A stretch of DNA of 64,000 bases from Buddleja alternifolia (lineage: Eukaryota > Streptophyta > Magnoliopsida > Lamiales > Scrophulariaceae), in contig CM033408.1 in the NCBI GenBank assembly GCA_019426215.1, positions 32,253,409-32,317,408 of the forward strand, written 5' to 3'. Shown here piece after piece: positions 54,463 to 64,000 of the stretch. The notes below the pieces were generated by a model, which did no database searches, was not told the DNA's origin, and was given only the letters and a program-made list of their open reading frames with translations. The position numbers and the translations under genes are program-made. Each line of letters opens with the position of its first letter. The first letter of the stretch is position 1.

Positions 54463-55214
54463 AGTATCACCTGTACATACTATAAAATGAATATCATTAA
54501 GCTCTTTATATCTTGTTATCATTCTTCTCTTTTGTACTCTGCAAACCTCGGAGTCAACTCTATTTTCAATTGACTAATTGAGTACATACACTGTTACTAT
54601 TTCTGTCTTGTTAGGTAAAATTCTTGCATTTTGTTCTTCCCAACTTTTATAAACATCCCAGCAATACCCGCTATTAGGATGTTCTATTTATTCAATTTGA
54701 TCAACTTTACCAACTGGAAATTAAATTCCATTTAACTGACTCTGATGCTATGCACATAAAAATTTAATTTGTATAACAAAAAAATGAGGTCAAATGTGTA
54801 TAAGACCGATATGAAATAAATTAATAATGTACTACTTTTTTCCTCTCATTAAAAAAACCAAAACAGTTAATACAATATGAAATAATTAATGGCACGTTTC
54901 ATAAGTATTTCCTTGCAAGTTGCTATTGTGAAGAAGTACGGAAAATTGTAATTCTGTCCCATACGTTGGATACAAAGTTGCTATTTTAGTTCCATAAAAT
55001 TCAAAAAAGTTGGGACTTTAGTCCCGACCGTCATAAAATAGATAAAAAAAACGTGTGTTACTCACACATTGTTAATATCAAAAAAAATAAAAATAAAGAT
55101 AACATAGAATTAAATTCAAAAAATTATAAAATAAATTTTATTCAAAATTAAAAAAGAAAAAATGCAAAAAAAATTGGAAGAAGATTCAGACATTTTATTC
55201 ACCAGCCACCCTCA
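54463..55214. other. AT-rich spacer, nothing recognised
   Basis: Between the LINE target duplication and the CACTA element. Phrases such as TTAGTTCCATAAAATTC and GGGACTTTAGTCCCGACC hint at an old MITE half. No gene or clear ends. Confidence 0.4.
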
Positions 55215-55609
55215 GCTCACTACAAGAAAAAGTATTTTTAACATAGGCTAAACACAGTTGCCTTTAATCAATTGGCATTGCCAATAGTCATCTTCAACCA
55301 CATATCATGATGCCTTTTTGTACCAAAAAATTGGAGAGCACCATCCTTGAACCATGAAGTGAAAACTGGATAGTACCACCCCTGGATACCATCAAATAAA
55401 CTATATTAGGCTAAGCAACTAGTGAACAAGAATATACAAATTAACACAACTCAAGTGAAAACAAAGAAAGCAGGGTTGTTATCATTGCCTATTAATTGCA
55501 TTTGTGGATAAGAATCTGTCTATGTAAGAAATTGTTAAATACAATGTATCCGGAAGAAGCTTGTACTCCTCTGCAACCTCAACTAACCAATCTATCAATA
55601 TCCCTCTCA

Positions 55610-56000
55610 TGTTTACAGTTACGAAGCAAGATGACATAACGCCGATTCGAGTCTACTCTAGGCGCAAGAAGAAATTCACCGGCTGATTGGGTTTAATTAA
55701 TTAGTCATTTATTACTTAATTATTCATTTGTGAGTGCTTAGTAGTGGTGTAGTGGTTTGTGAGTGCTTAGTAGTGCGTTGTGAGTGCTTAGTAGTGGTGT
55801 AGTGGAGTGCTTAATAGTGGATTGTGAGTGCTTAGTAGTGGTTTGTGAGTGCTGAGTGTTTGTGAGTGGGTTGTGGTTTGTAACAAGTATATATATGTTG
55901 TCTTGGATTATCAAGAAAGAAATTAAGAAATTCGGCTTTAAGCTTGGGCAAGAATTTATACTTGAGTTTGTGTTTGTTATTTGTGATTTAAGTGTTAACA
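55610..56000 (+). repeat. Gypsy 5' LTR
   Basis: Ends ...AAGTGTTAACA. The start reads TGTTTACAGTTACGAAG where the 3' LTR has TGTTACGAAG. Contains short GTGAGTGCTTAGTAGTG tandem units. Compared with the 3' LTR it lacks about 6 and 10 bases at two places. Confidence 0.85.
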
Positions 56001-56038
56001 ATTTGGTCTGACCTGGCGAATCTTTTTCCCTGCGAATA

Positions 56039-59000
56039 ATGACGAATACTCGTTCATCCTCGGATCAGCGAATGGACAAGTTGGAGGGGACCATGAATGA
56101 AGTGTTGGGCGATCAGGTTATGATGAAGCAACAATTGGCTGAATTGACGGTTGCAATCACCAATCTGACAACGGTGGTTCAAGCCACGCTACCCACTGCA
56201 CCACAATCTGTTGTATCTGCCGTGCCAGAGAGCCCTCACGTCGCCGAAAGTCCTGCTACAGCGACGGTGGTGGCTGTTTCCGTGCCACCTCCGTCAATCC
56301 TACTACCTACATTTGAAGGCTCTGATCCACTCGGTTGGCTGGCTCGCGTTAACCAACAGTTTGAAATCCAGCAAACTTCCCCGGAGAAGAAGGTGCCGGC
56401 GGCCATGGTGGCTATGGAGGGAGGAGCCTTGCACTGGTTTACGTGGATTCGTCAACGTAAACCCAATATGGGATGGATAAAATTTTCATAAGCATTTATG
56501 GTGAAGTTTGATAATCGATACAAGGGGAGTCCATTTGAGCGGTTGTCGGATGTACGACAAACAGGATCGGTGGAGGATTATGTGAACTTATTCGTTCAAC
56601 TGGCAAATCAAGTTCCGGGTTTGAGCAACGACCATTACATGGGTTATTTCATGCACGGGTTGGTGTATGACATTCGCAGCAAATTACGATGGTTGCGGCC
56701 CGTTGATTTGGAGACGGCCATGGAATTAGCCAGAGACATCGAAGACGATCTCACAAATTCAACGGGTGGGAGACAGTTTCGCTCCTTCTCGTCTACACCC
56801 ACACGCTCGGTTAATTTTAGCAGATCAACCACGACGAGCGCAGCCAGCTCTTTCTCGACACTTCCGGGGGCTACTGCTCGACCACCTGACAGAAATGGCC
56901 CAACTCGACCCACTGGCTCGGGCCAATCCACTGCACGCACTCCGATTCGGAGATTGACTCAGCAAGAATTATTGGATTTGCGTGCCAAAGGGCTGTGTTT
57001 CTGTTGCAAACAGCCATACCATCCTCTACACGAGTGCCCGAACAAGCAATTACGTGCATTATTGGTGGAAGAGGGGGACTCTTTAGACACGGAGCTGATC
57101 GAAAATTTGGAGATGGAGAATGAAGAGCTGTTTATTTCGGCAGAAGGGGAGGTCACCGAGACAGCGTCCCTACCCTTATACACGTTAGCAGGATTCTCTA
57201 GCCCGCGCACCTTACGACTACGGGCACATGTAGGAGGGCGAGTCGTGGCCGTGCTCATTGACAGCGGCGCCAGCCACAACTTTTTGTCAAACACCTTGGT
57301 GGAGCCACTCGGTTGGACCCCACTAGCCACGGGCAGATTTGGTGTTCAACTGGGCGACGGGCAACGGCAAGAATCCGAGGGCCTCTGTCGAGCAGTGGCC
57401 ATTCAATTTGATACCTGCACAGTCAAAGCTGACTGTTATGTTTTTCCTCTTGGCGGAATAGATGTAATTCTTGGAGTGGCATGGCTCGAAACACTCAAAG
57501 GAGGAGTCCACCTCGATTGGCAGGACTTGACCATGACTTTCCAACACGGAGGGGCCCAAGTACAGCTTAAGGGCGATCCGGCCTTATGTCGTGGTCAAGT
57601 TAGTCTCAAATCATTAATGAAAATGCACGAGTCAGAATGTTGGGCTATTATTATGAAAGGTGATGACGGAGAAGGTACAACTGAGAATTTGAAGGGAGAG
57701 TCTGTGGGGGCTGGGGTTGAGGAGATAGTGGGGCGATATGATGATGTGTTTGGGGAACCAAAAGACTTACCTCCGTGGCGTGCCACTGATCACAGGATTG
57801 AGCTACACGTGGGGGCGGGCCCGGTATCGGTGAGACCATACCGATACGGTCACGCTGAAAAAGATGAGATCGAACGTTTAGTGTCGGACATGCTATTAGC
57901 CAGGGTAATACAACCGAGTTCGAGTCCTTTTTCGAGCCCGGTTTTGTTAGTAAGGAAGAAAGACGGGAGCTGGAGATTTTGTGTGGATTATCGCGAGTTG
58001 AATAAAGTTACCGTACCAGATAAATATCCAATTCCGGTAATACAAGAGATGCTCGATGAATTAGCCGGAGCGACTATTTTCTCTAAGATTGACTTGCGTT
58101 CCGGTTATCACCAAATTCGGGTGATGGGCCGAGATGTGCCAAAGACGGCTTTCAGAACTCACAGTGGCCATTACGAGTTCTTGGTTATGCCATTTGGGTT
58201 GACTAACGTGCCGGCCACATTCCAGTCAACCATGAATGATCTCTTTCGTCCATTTCTGCGAAAGTTTGTTTTCGTTTTCTTCGACGATATATTGGTTTAT
58301 AGTAGAACCGAGGGGACTCATAGGGAGCAACTTGAACTAGTTCTCAACATTTTACGGGAAAATCAATTTAAGTCTAACCGAAAAAAATGTTCGTTTGGGT
58401 GCACGCAAGTCGAGTACCTCGGCCATATTGTTTCAGCCACCGGCGTGGCAATGGATCCTGTCAAAATCAGCACTGTTATTGATTGGCCAGTGCCCCGTTC
58501 GGTGAGAAATGTTCGAGGTTTTTTTGGGGTTGACGGGATACTACCGGCGATTCGTGAGGAACTATGGTATCATTGCGCGACCTTTGACACAATTACTAAA
58601 AAAAGAAGCTCCCACTCGGTTTGAATGGCCGAAGGAGGCATGGTCAGCTTTTGAGCAGTTGAAATTAGCTTTAACAAGTGCTCCCGTGTTAGCAATGCCC
58701 GACTTTACGAAGAAATTTACGATTGAGTGTGATGCATCGGGCTTGGGGATTGGGGCAGTGCTTATGCAAGAGAAGCGACCCATAGCTTACTTTAGCAAAG
58801 CCTTGGCCGATCGAACTCTCTCCAAGTCAGCGTATGAGAGGGAACTTATGGGATTGGTGTTAGCGGTGGAGCAGTGGCGACCTTATTTAGTGGGTCGTCA
58901 CTTTACAGTTCGAACAGATCATAGCAGTTTAAGACACCTCTTAAACCAACGCATTATCACTCCATCACAACAAGTGTGGGTTGCAAAACTATTGGGGTAT

Positions 59001-60630
59001 GATTTTGAGATCGAGTATCGGACGGAAATCTCAAATAAGGCGGCCGATGCACTGTCCCGGAGGGAGGAGGACTCGAAATTACGGGCTGTTAGTGGGCCGA
59101 TTTGGCCCGAAATCACTGAAATTTTCGCGGAGCAGCAGGCGGATCCATTTATCCATGGCATAATGGAAGAATTAAGTAAGGACGTGACTAGCAAACCGGG
59201 TTTCAATCTGGAACAAGGGCGATTATACTTCAAAGGCAGGCTGGTTTTGGCTGAAAAATCAAGTTGGATTCCAAAGTTATTAAATGAGTTTCATGATACA
59301 CCTACGGGAAGACATGCCGGGGCCTTTCGCACGTACTGTAGGTTGGCATCAAGTGTATATTGGAGAGGCATGTTCAAACAAGTGCAAGATTATGTGGCCA
59401 ATTGTATTGTCTGTCAAAAATCAAAATATAAGGCAACGTCGCCTGCGGGATTGTTACAACCATTACCGATACCTGAGGTAATTTGGGAAGACGTTTCTAT
59501 GGATTTTATAACTTGTTTGCCTAAATCGCAGGGTTTTACGTGTGTTATGGTGGTGGTCGATCGTCTTTCGAAATATGGTCACTTCATTGCCCTTAAAAGT
59601 CCAATCACGGCTAGAACGGTGGCGGAAATCTTCGTTCGCGAGATTGTTCGTTTACATGGGGTGCCGTTCTATTGTTAGTGATCGTGACCCGGTGTTCATT
59701 AGCTCATTTTGGCGGGAGTTATTTACATTACAAGGGACAAAACTGAAATTTAGCTCGGCATATCATCCCGAAACGGATGGGCAAACGGAAGTGCTTAACC
59801 GAGTTTTAGAGACATACTTGCGGTGTTTCTCTTCGGAACAGCCCCGAAAATGGGTTGGATGGTTACCATGGGCCGAGTTTTCGTATAACTCTGCTTTTCA
59901 GAACTCGACAAAAATGACTCCATTCGAAATAGTTTATGGACGTGCACCACCGGCTCTTCTTCGATTCTTACCTGGTGAGTGCAAGGTGGTTGCTATCGCA
60001 GCAGTTTTGGGGGGCCAAGATGAGGTTTTGCGGCAATTAAAATATAATTTATTACGAGCACAACAGAAGATGGCACACTATGCTAATAAACGACGACGGG
60101 CGATTGAGTTTAAGGTGGGCGATGGTGTTTTCTTGAAAGTTAGACAACATCGACAAACATCAATGACACGAATTGGTTACAATAAGTTGGCTGCGAAATT
60201 TTATGGCCCATTCGAGATCTTAGCACGTATTGGGGCCACCGCGTATCGACTAAAGTTACCAGATAATAGTCGCATACACCCGATTTTTCATGTTTCCCAG
60301 TTAAAACGTGTGGTGGGGAATAATCCAATCGAAGGGGAGTTACCGCCTAGTTTGGAAATCTCGGGCACTAATGTATTTGAACCTGAAGAGGTACTGGAAT
60401 GACGCACTGTGCAGTAAGGACCAAATCACATTCATCAAGCCTTGGTCAAGTGGATCGGCCAATCGCGTGATGATGCTACTTGGATGGATACCGATGAATT
60501 GGGGCAGCAGTTTCCGAAAATCAGCCTTGCGGACAAGGCTCAATTTGAAGGAGGAGGCATTGTTACGAAGCAAGATGACGTAACTCCGATTCGAGTCTAC
60601 TCCAGGCGCAAGAAGAAATTCACCGGCTGA
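56039..60630 (+). pseudogene. Gypsy Gag-Pol polyprotein with C-terminal chromodomain, broken
   Basis: ATG 56039 (MTNTRSSSDQRMDKLEG). Gag core LPTFEGSDPLGWLARVNQQF; an in-frame TAA at 56489-56491 interrupts it. Zinc knuckle CFCCKQPYHPLHEC near 57.0 kb. Protease VLIDSGASHNFLS. RT YPIPVIQEMLDEL, KIDLRSGYHQI and FFDDIL (tyrosine of YVDD-type motif replaced). Frame change near 58530. RNase H with ECDASGLGIGAVL. H2C2 integrase zinc (CIVCQKSK) and core (SMDFITCLPKS; SDRDPVF; QTEVLNRVLE), with a frame change near 59665. Stops TGA (60400-60402) and TAA (60415-60417) precede the chromodomain (VKWIGQSRDDATW). The frame runs into the 3' LTR and ends TGA at 60628-60630. Confidence 0.92.
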
Positions 60631-60960
60631 TTGGGTTTAATTAATTAGTCATTTATTACTTAATTATTCATTTGTGAGTGCTTAGTAGTGTTGTAGTGGT
60701 TTGTGAGTGCTTAGTAGTGGGTTGTGAGTGCTTAGTAGTGGTGTAGTGGTTTGTGAGTGCTTAATAGTGGATTGTGAGTGCTTAGTAGTGGTTTGTGAGT
60801 GCTGAGTGTTTGTGAGTGGGTTGTGGTTTGTAACAAGTATATATATGTTGTGATTAGTTCTCTTGGATTATCAAGAAAGAAATTAAGAAATTCGGCTTTA
60901 AGCTTGGGCAAGAATTTATTCTTGAGTTTGTGTTTGTTATTTGTGATTTAAGTGTTAACA
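60561..60960 (+). repeat. Gypsy 3' LTR
   Basis: Starts TGTTACGAAGC, ends AAGTGTTAACA. The first 70 bases are also the end of the pol frame. Confidence 0.9.
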
Positions 60961-63100
60961 CACATCTTTCTGGGCTGTCTCTAGGTAATCGGGAAACGGC
61001 CTTCTCTTCACCTTCATCTGGACCAAAAAACACAGAACCATTTATGAACCCAAACTAGAATTTTCATTCAGTATAAGATCAAAAATCAATGCATGTAATC
61101 CATACAGTCAACGCTAAGTTAACAGCAAACTCTGTTCTATACGGAGATTAGTTCTAAGCATCACTCCAAGGAAAAAAGATAAAAGGAACACAATGGGATC
61201 TAAGTACTGACTTATTCATCAACACATTTGCGCGAACTATAAAAGCACCTTTTTGTCTCTAAATATAAATATTCCTTGCTTCCTAATCCCATCAGCTCAA
61301 AACTAGAACCAGCTTATAAGTACTGAAAATAACAATATATGTCTTCAAAAGCATAACTGCAAATCCAATTTGTTAAATTATCAATAAATCAGAAAATCAT
61401 GTATCAACATCCAATCCAAGCAAATCTCTTCAACTCTAAACTCAAATTACATCACATAACCCAAGCAAATCAAATGCATTAACCGGAGAATATTCGAATC
61501 AACAAACACCATACTTGGTAAACACACAAATTAGGAGAAAAGAAAGAAAGCAAATCCAATTAAACTCACCTCAGGAGAAAATATGAAGGAATATATACAA
61601 GTCGTCACCATCATTACTGTGTATAACCAGGGCATCAAAACAAGCTCCAATCCACCACTATTCCTAATAAGTATCTTAATCTCCTAAGCATTAATTAAGT
61701 AACTAGAAACTATTTCCTCAGATCACTAGGACCAATTTACTTCCCACAACATAACTCCCACAATTTTATCTCCCCAGCAGTAACAAAACATAAAAAACAC
61801 AGTTCTTATATTTCCAATGGTTGAAATAATAATAATAATATCATCAAAAGATTAACTTTCTCGGATTGTTATTGGAGTTAAAATCTATTCCCTCTTCTTT
61901 CATCTTCTTCTCCGCATGGAAGCATAATATATTCTGTAATAATCAAGCATAAGCTTCCAAACAAACAATGTTTTTTTCTTAGTTATTCAGAGCTCTACCA
62001 AACAAGCTCAAGTCCATAGTTGTAGTAGCTAGTTTCACCAACTACCATATCTTGGATGCAAATTTATTAAATAACTAATACACAGAGTAAACTGAAAATG
62101 GATTACAGATGCCTGAACTGAAGCTTTGCCCATGTAAAGTAAATAGAAACAAATATGTGTATTGTATTAATTAGGTTGTTGACAACAGAAATAAATAAAT
62201 ATAAAAATGATAGTTTACCTTGAGAAGGTCCTGGTCCTGAAACCAACCTTAACCTTGGCAATTAAAGCAACTAAAGCACAAGGAAGGATGGAAGGAGATG
62301 GTGAATTGAAGAAGATTATTAGCTATCCAGTCAATACAGAGTAGTTGATATTATGGTCAGAATCTATGCAAGCTGTCATCTTATCTATAATGAGGATGAT
62401 ATCCGAAGCATGAAACCTATCAAAAAACAGCAAGAACATGAAACAAATCAACACTCAATTTCACAACAGATGGTTGTCTAAATTTCAGAAAACTATCAAA
62501 AAAAAGCTGAAATGAAAAGCTAGATTAACATGAAACCTAACCCTAAATCAACACTCAATTTCACAAAATCTCTAGAAGCATTACAGCAAGAACATCACTC
62601 CATCAAAAAATTACTGTCCAAAACTATCAAAACTAAACAAATAACGTTAAACTAACTATCAATTTACCACCTAAACCGACCGAAACCAAATCGATAATCA
62701 TAAACAACTCCAAAACTTAAAAACACAAATACCGCTAAAACTAATCGGAGCAAGAGATTAGCGATTGTCCGGAGCTCGTCGCCGGCGAAGTAGAAGACGT
62801 TTATACGGCTGTTCAACAAGAGCGCCGGCCCATCTAGGGTGGAGAAATTGTTCTCAATCGAATTGGAGAAGATATTCTCAATCGATTCTTAATTTTTGGC
62901 TGAGTCTGTTTGAAGAAATTGAAATTTTTTGGTTGAGTCTGTAATTTGGAGAAGAAATTCTCAGAGTTCTGTGAAGTTAGAAGAGACGATATGTGAAGTT
63001 CTGTAATTTGGGATATTTCTCAATTAGTTAAAAAAAAAATATTTCTCGGTCAAAAGAAAAAAGAAGAAAAAAGGAATAAAGTAATATTTAATATGTTAAT
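60961..63100. other. CACTA interior, no gene recognised
   Basis: AT-rich, with few open frames. A short GC-richer stretch at 62755-62835 (GGAGCTCGTCGCCGGCGAAG) might be an old exon or promoter-proximal sequence, but nothing supports a gene. No transposase motif seen. Confidence 0.5.
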
Positions 63101-63104
63101 TACA

Positions 63105-63459
63105 TTAAAAAAAAATGTATCCACCACGGCTAAAGACCCGTGGTGGATCTCATTAATAATTAAAAACAAAAGAAAATGGCATGTAATATTTAATAAGTTA
63201 ATTAAATTAAATTTTAAAAAAAGAAAAATGGTATACACAATGGCTAACAGCCGTTGTGGATGTCATTAAAAAATGGTATCCACAACAGCTACCAGTAGCC
63301 GATTGGAATAGGCAAGATAAGCCCACGGCTAGTTAGGAGCTATTTACAAAGCCAATCTTATAGAAACGACTAATATAGCCGTCTATGTTGGTTCTTTTAG
63401 CAATGGGTAAACTCCCGATTAGAATATTGATGTCGTTAATATTCACATTTCTTGTAGTG
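63105..63459. repeat. CACTA subterminal hairpin repeats
   Basis: A series of short palindromes around an (A)CGGCTA core: CCACCACGGCTAAAGACC paired with GTGGTGG (63120-63148), ACAATGGCTAACAGCCGTTGT (about 63237-63258), then ACAACAGCTACCAGTAGCC, CCCACGGCTAG and ATATAGCCGTC. In CACTA elements such arrays bind the transposase subunit TnpA. Confidence 0.75.
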
Positions 63460-63479
63460 GCTGTAGAATAATTATCGAG

Positions 63480-63889
63480 CAGTGGCGGATCTAGGATTTT
63501 AGGTCAGTGGGGGCACTAACGATAGAACGAGGAATTTTATCGAGGGGGCGAAGACGAAAGATTTAATGGGGGTGAGGGGGGTTTGCCCTTCACGATACGG
63601 TATGCTATATTTATGGGGGGAAATATAATGAGGAACTAAGTTCAATTACAACTTTTGACATACTTTATACTCTTATATCTCTTTTGTTATAGCCAGAATT
63701 TTAGGTTTTGTTGGGAGGGAGGGAAACAAATTCAAAATAAAGAGAGAAAACGTGATATTTTTCAATTTTTAGGGGGGGAGAAATTCAAATATAAAACATT
63801 TTATAAGGTAAAAAAATAATTTTTAAAAATTGAAGGGGGAGTGAGATGGAAATTGGAGGGGGGCATTAAAGTAATTTATAAGTTAAAAT

Positions 63890-63920
<31 letters not shown>

Positions 63921-63951
63921 AAAAAATGAGTGGGGTAACTGCCCCCTCCCC
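63480..63951. mobile_element. hAT-like element, left part
   Basis: Starts CAGTGGCGGATCTAGGATTT, a common plant hAT-type terminus. A G-rich body with a (TA)n tract at about 63900-63917 follows. It runs to CCCCTCCC, where a second element begins; its own right end is beyond the window. Confidence 0.5.
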
Positions 63952-64000
63952 TAGGGATGGCAACGGGACGGGTTGGGCAGGACTCATTTCCCATCCCGTT
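63952..64000. mobile_element. hAT element start, runs off the window
   Basis: TAGGGATGGCAACGGG followed by GGGTTGGGCAGG and CCCATCCCGTT is the characteristic left end of a widespread plant hAT family. Only 49 bases are visible. Confidence 0.55.

Larger units (their letters stand above)
55610..60960 (+). mobile_element. Gypsy chromovirus LTR retrotransposon nested in CACTA
   Basis: LTRs at about 55610-56000 and 60561-60960 (400 bp) end TAAGTGTTAACA and are roughly 98% alike apart from two short deletions and an altered start in the 5' copy. A polypurine tract GAAGGAGGAGGC precedes the 3' LTR. Domains: Gag, zinc knuckle, protease, RT, RNase H, integrase, chromodomain. Possible imperfect target duplication CTCAT/CACAT. 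Inactive: one stop in gag, two frameshifts and two stops in pol. Confidence 0.9.
55218..63459. mobile_element. CACTA (En/Spm) transposon, 8.2 kb with nested Gypsy
   Basis: Starts CACTACAAGAAAAAG and ends TTTCTTGTAGTG, the En/Spm terminal inverted repeat. The 3-bp duplication GCT lies on both sides (55215-55217, 63460-63462). Without the nested Gypsy element it is about 2.9 kb, with no transposase frame, so it is non-autonomous. Right-hand subterminal repeats are described separately. Confidence 0.9.

Overview
This window is nuclear DNA from a flowering plant, most likely a eudicot. It carries one conserved spliced host gene, vacuolar H+-ATPase subunit B (VHA-B), in a dense, layered bed of plant transposons (Copia, Gypsy, LINE, SINE, hAT, CACTA, Mutator-like, PIF/Harbinger, Helitron). 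There is also an endogenous caulimovirid relic. Spliced genes with GT-AG and GC-AG introns, TATA boxes, AT-rich spacers and the TE families all fit a plant; the species cannot be fixed from sequence alone.

Layout. (1) 1-8.7 kb: ten VHA-B exons encoding 450 residues plus stop. About 36 N-terminal residues lie upstream of the window. Intron 607-5317 has been inflated by a 3.5-kb hAT element with a perfect 8-bp target duplication and a 5'-truncated LINE with a 14-bp duplication. (2) 8.7-19.5 kb: no host gene, but a row of non-autonomous DNA transposons with readable target duplications (PIF, MULE, hAT), a caulimovirid movement-protein/protease relic (about 16.5-17.96 kb), a 1-kb foldback element and a Helitron start. 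(3) 19.5-33.9 kb: one minus-strand LINE of about 5 kb split by four separate insertions: an Angela-like solo LTR, a complete Copia element, a PIF MITE and a SIRE-like solo LTR. A decayed Copia element cuts it on its 5' side. (4) 33.9-39.9 kb: that minus-strand Copia, itself broken by further LTR/primer-binding-site debris. (5) 39.9-46.9 kb: AT-rich spacer with a SINE, a Helitron 3' end, a 2.7-kb Helitron with both termini, and MITEs. (6) 46.9-48 kb: a proline-rich host-like gene whose 3' coding end is split by a 480-bp solo LTR with a perfect 5-bp duplication. (7) 49.4-54.5 kb: a decayed tRNA-Pro-like gene and a 4.6-kb LINE with a 15-bp duplication. (8) 55.2-63.5 kb: an 8.2-kb CACTA element with matching 3-bp duplications, hosting a chromodomain-bearing Gypsy element. 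(9) 63.5-64 kb: two hAT-like elements, the second running off the end.

Apart from VHA-B, essentially every coding segment is a transposon or virus relic with stops or frameshifts. I found no new multi-gene system. What stands out is the readable insertion history, the split proline-rich gene, the composite foldback interior of the intronic hAT element, and a tRNA-like gene with a C-to-T-biased decay pattern and a shifted anticodon.
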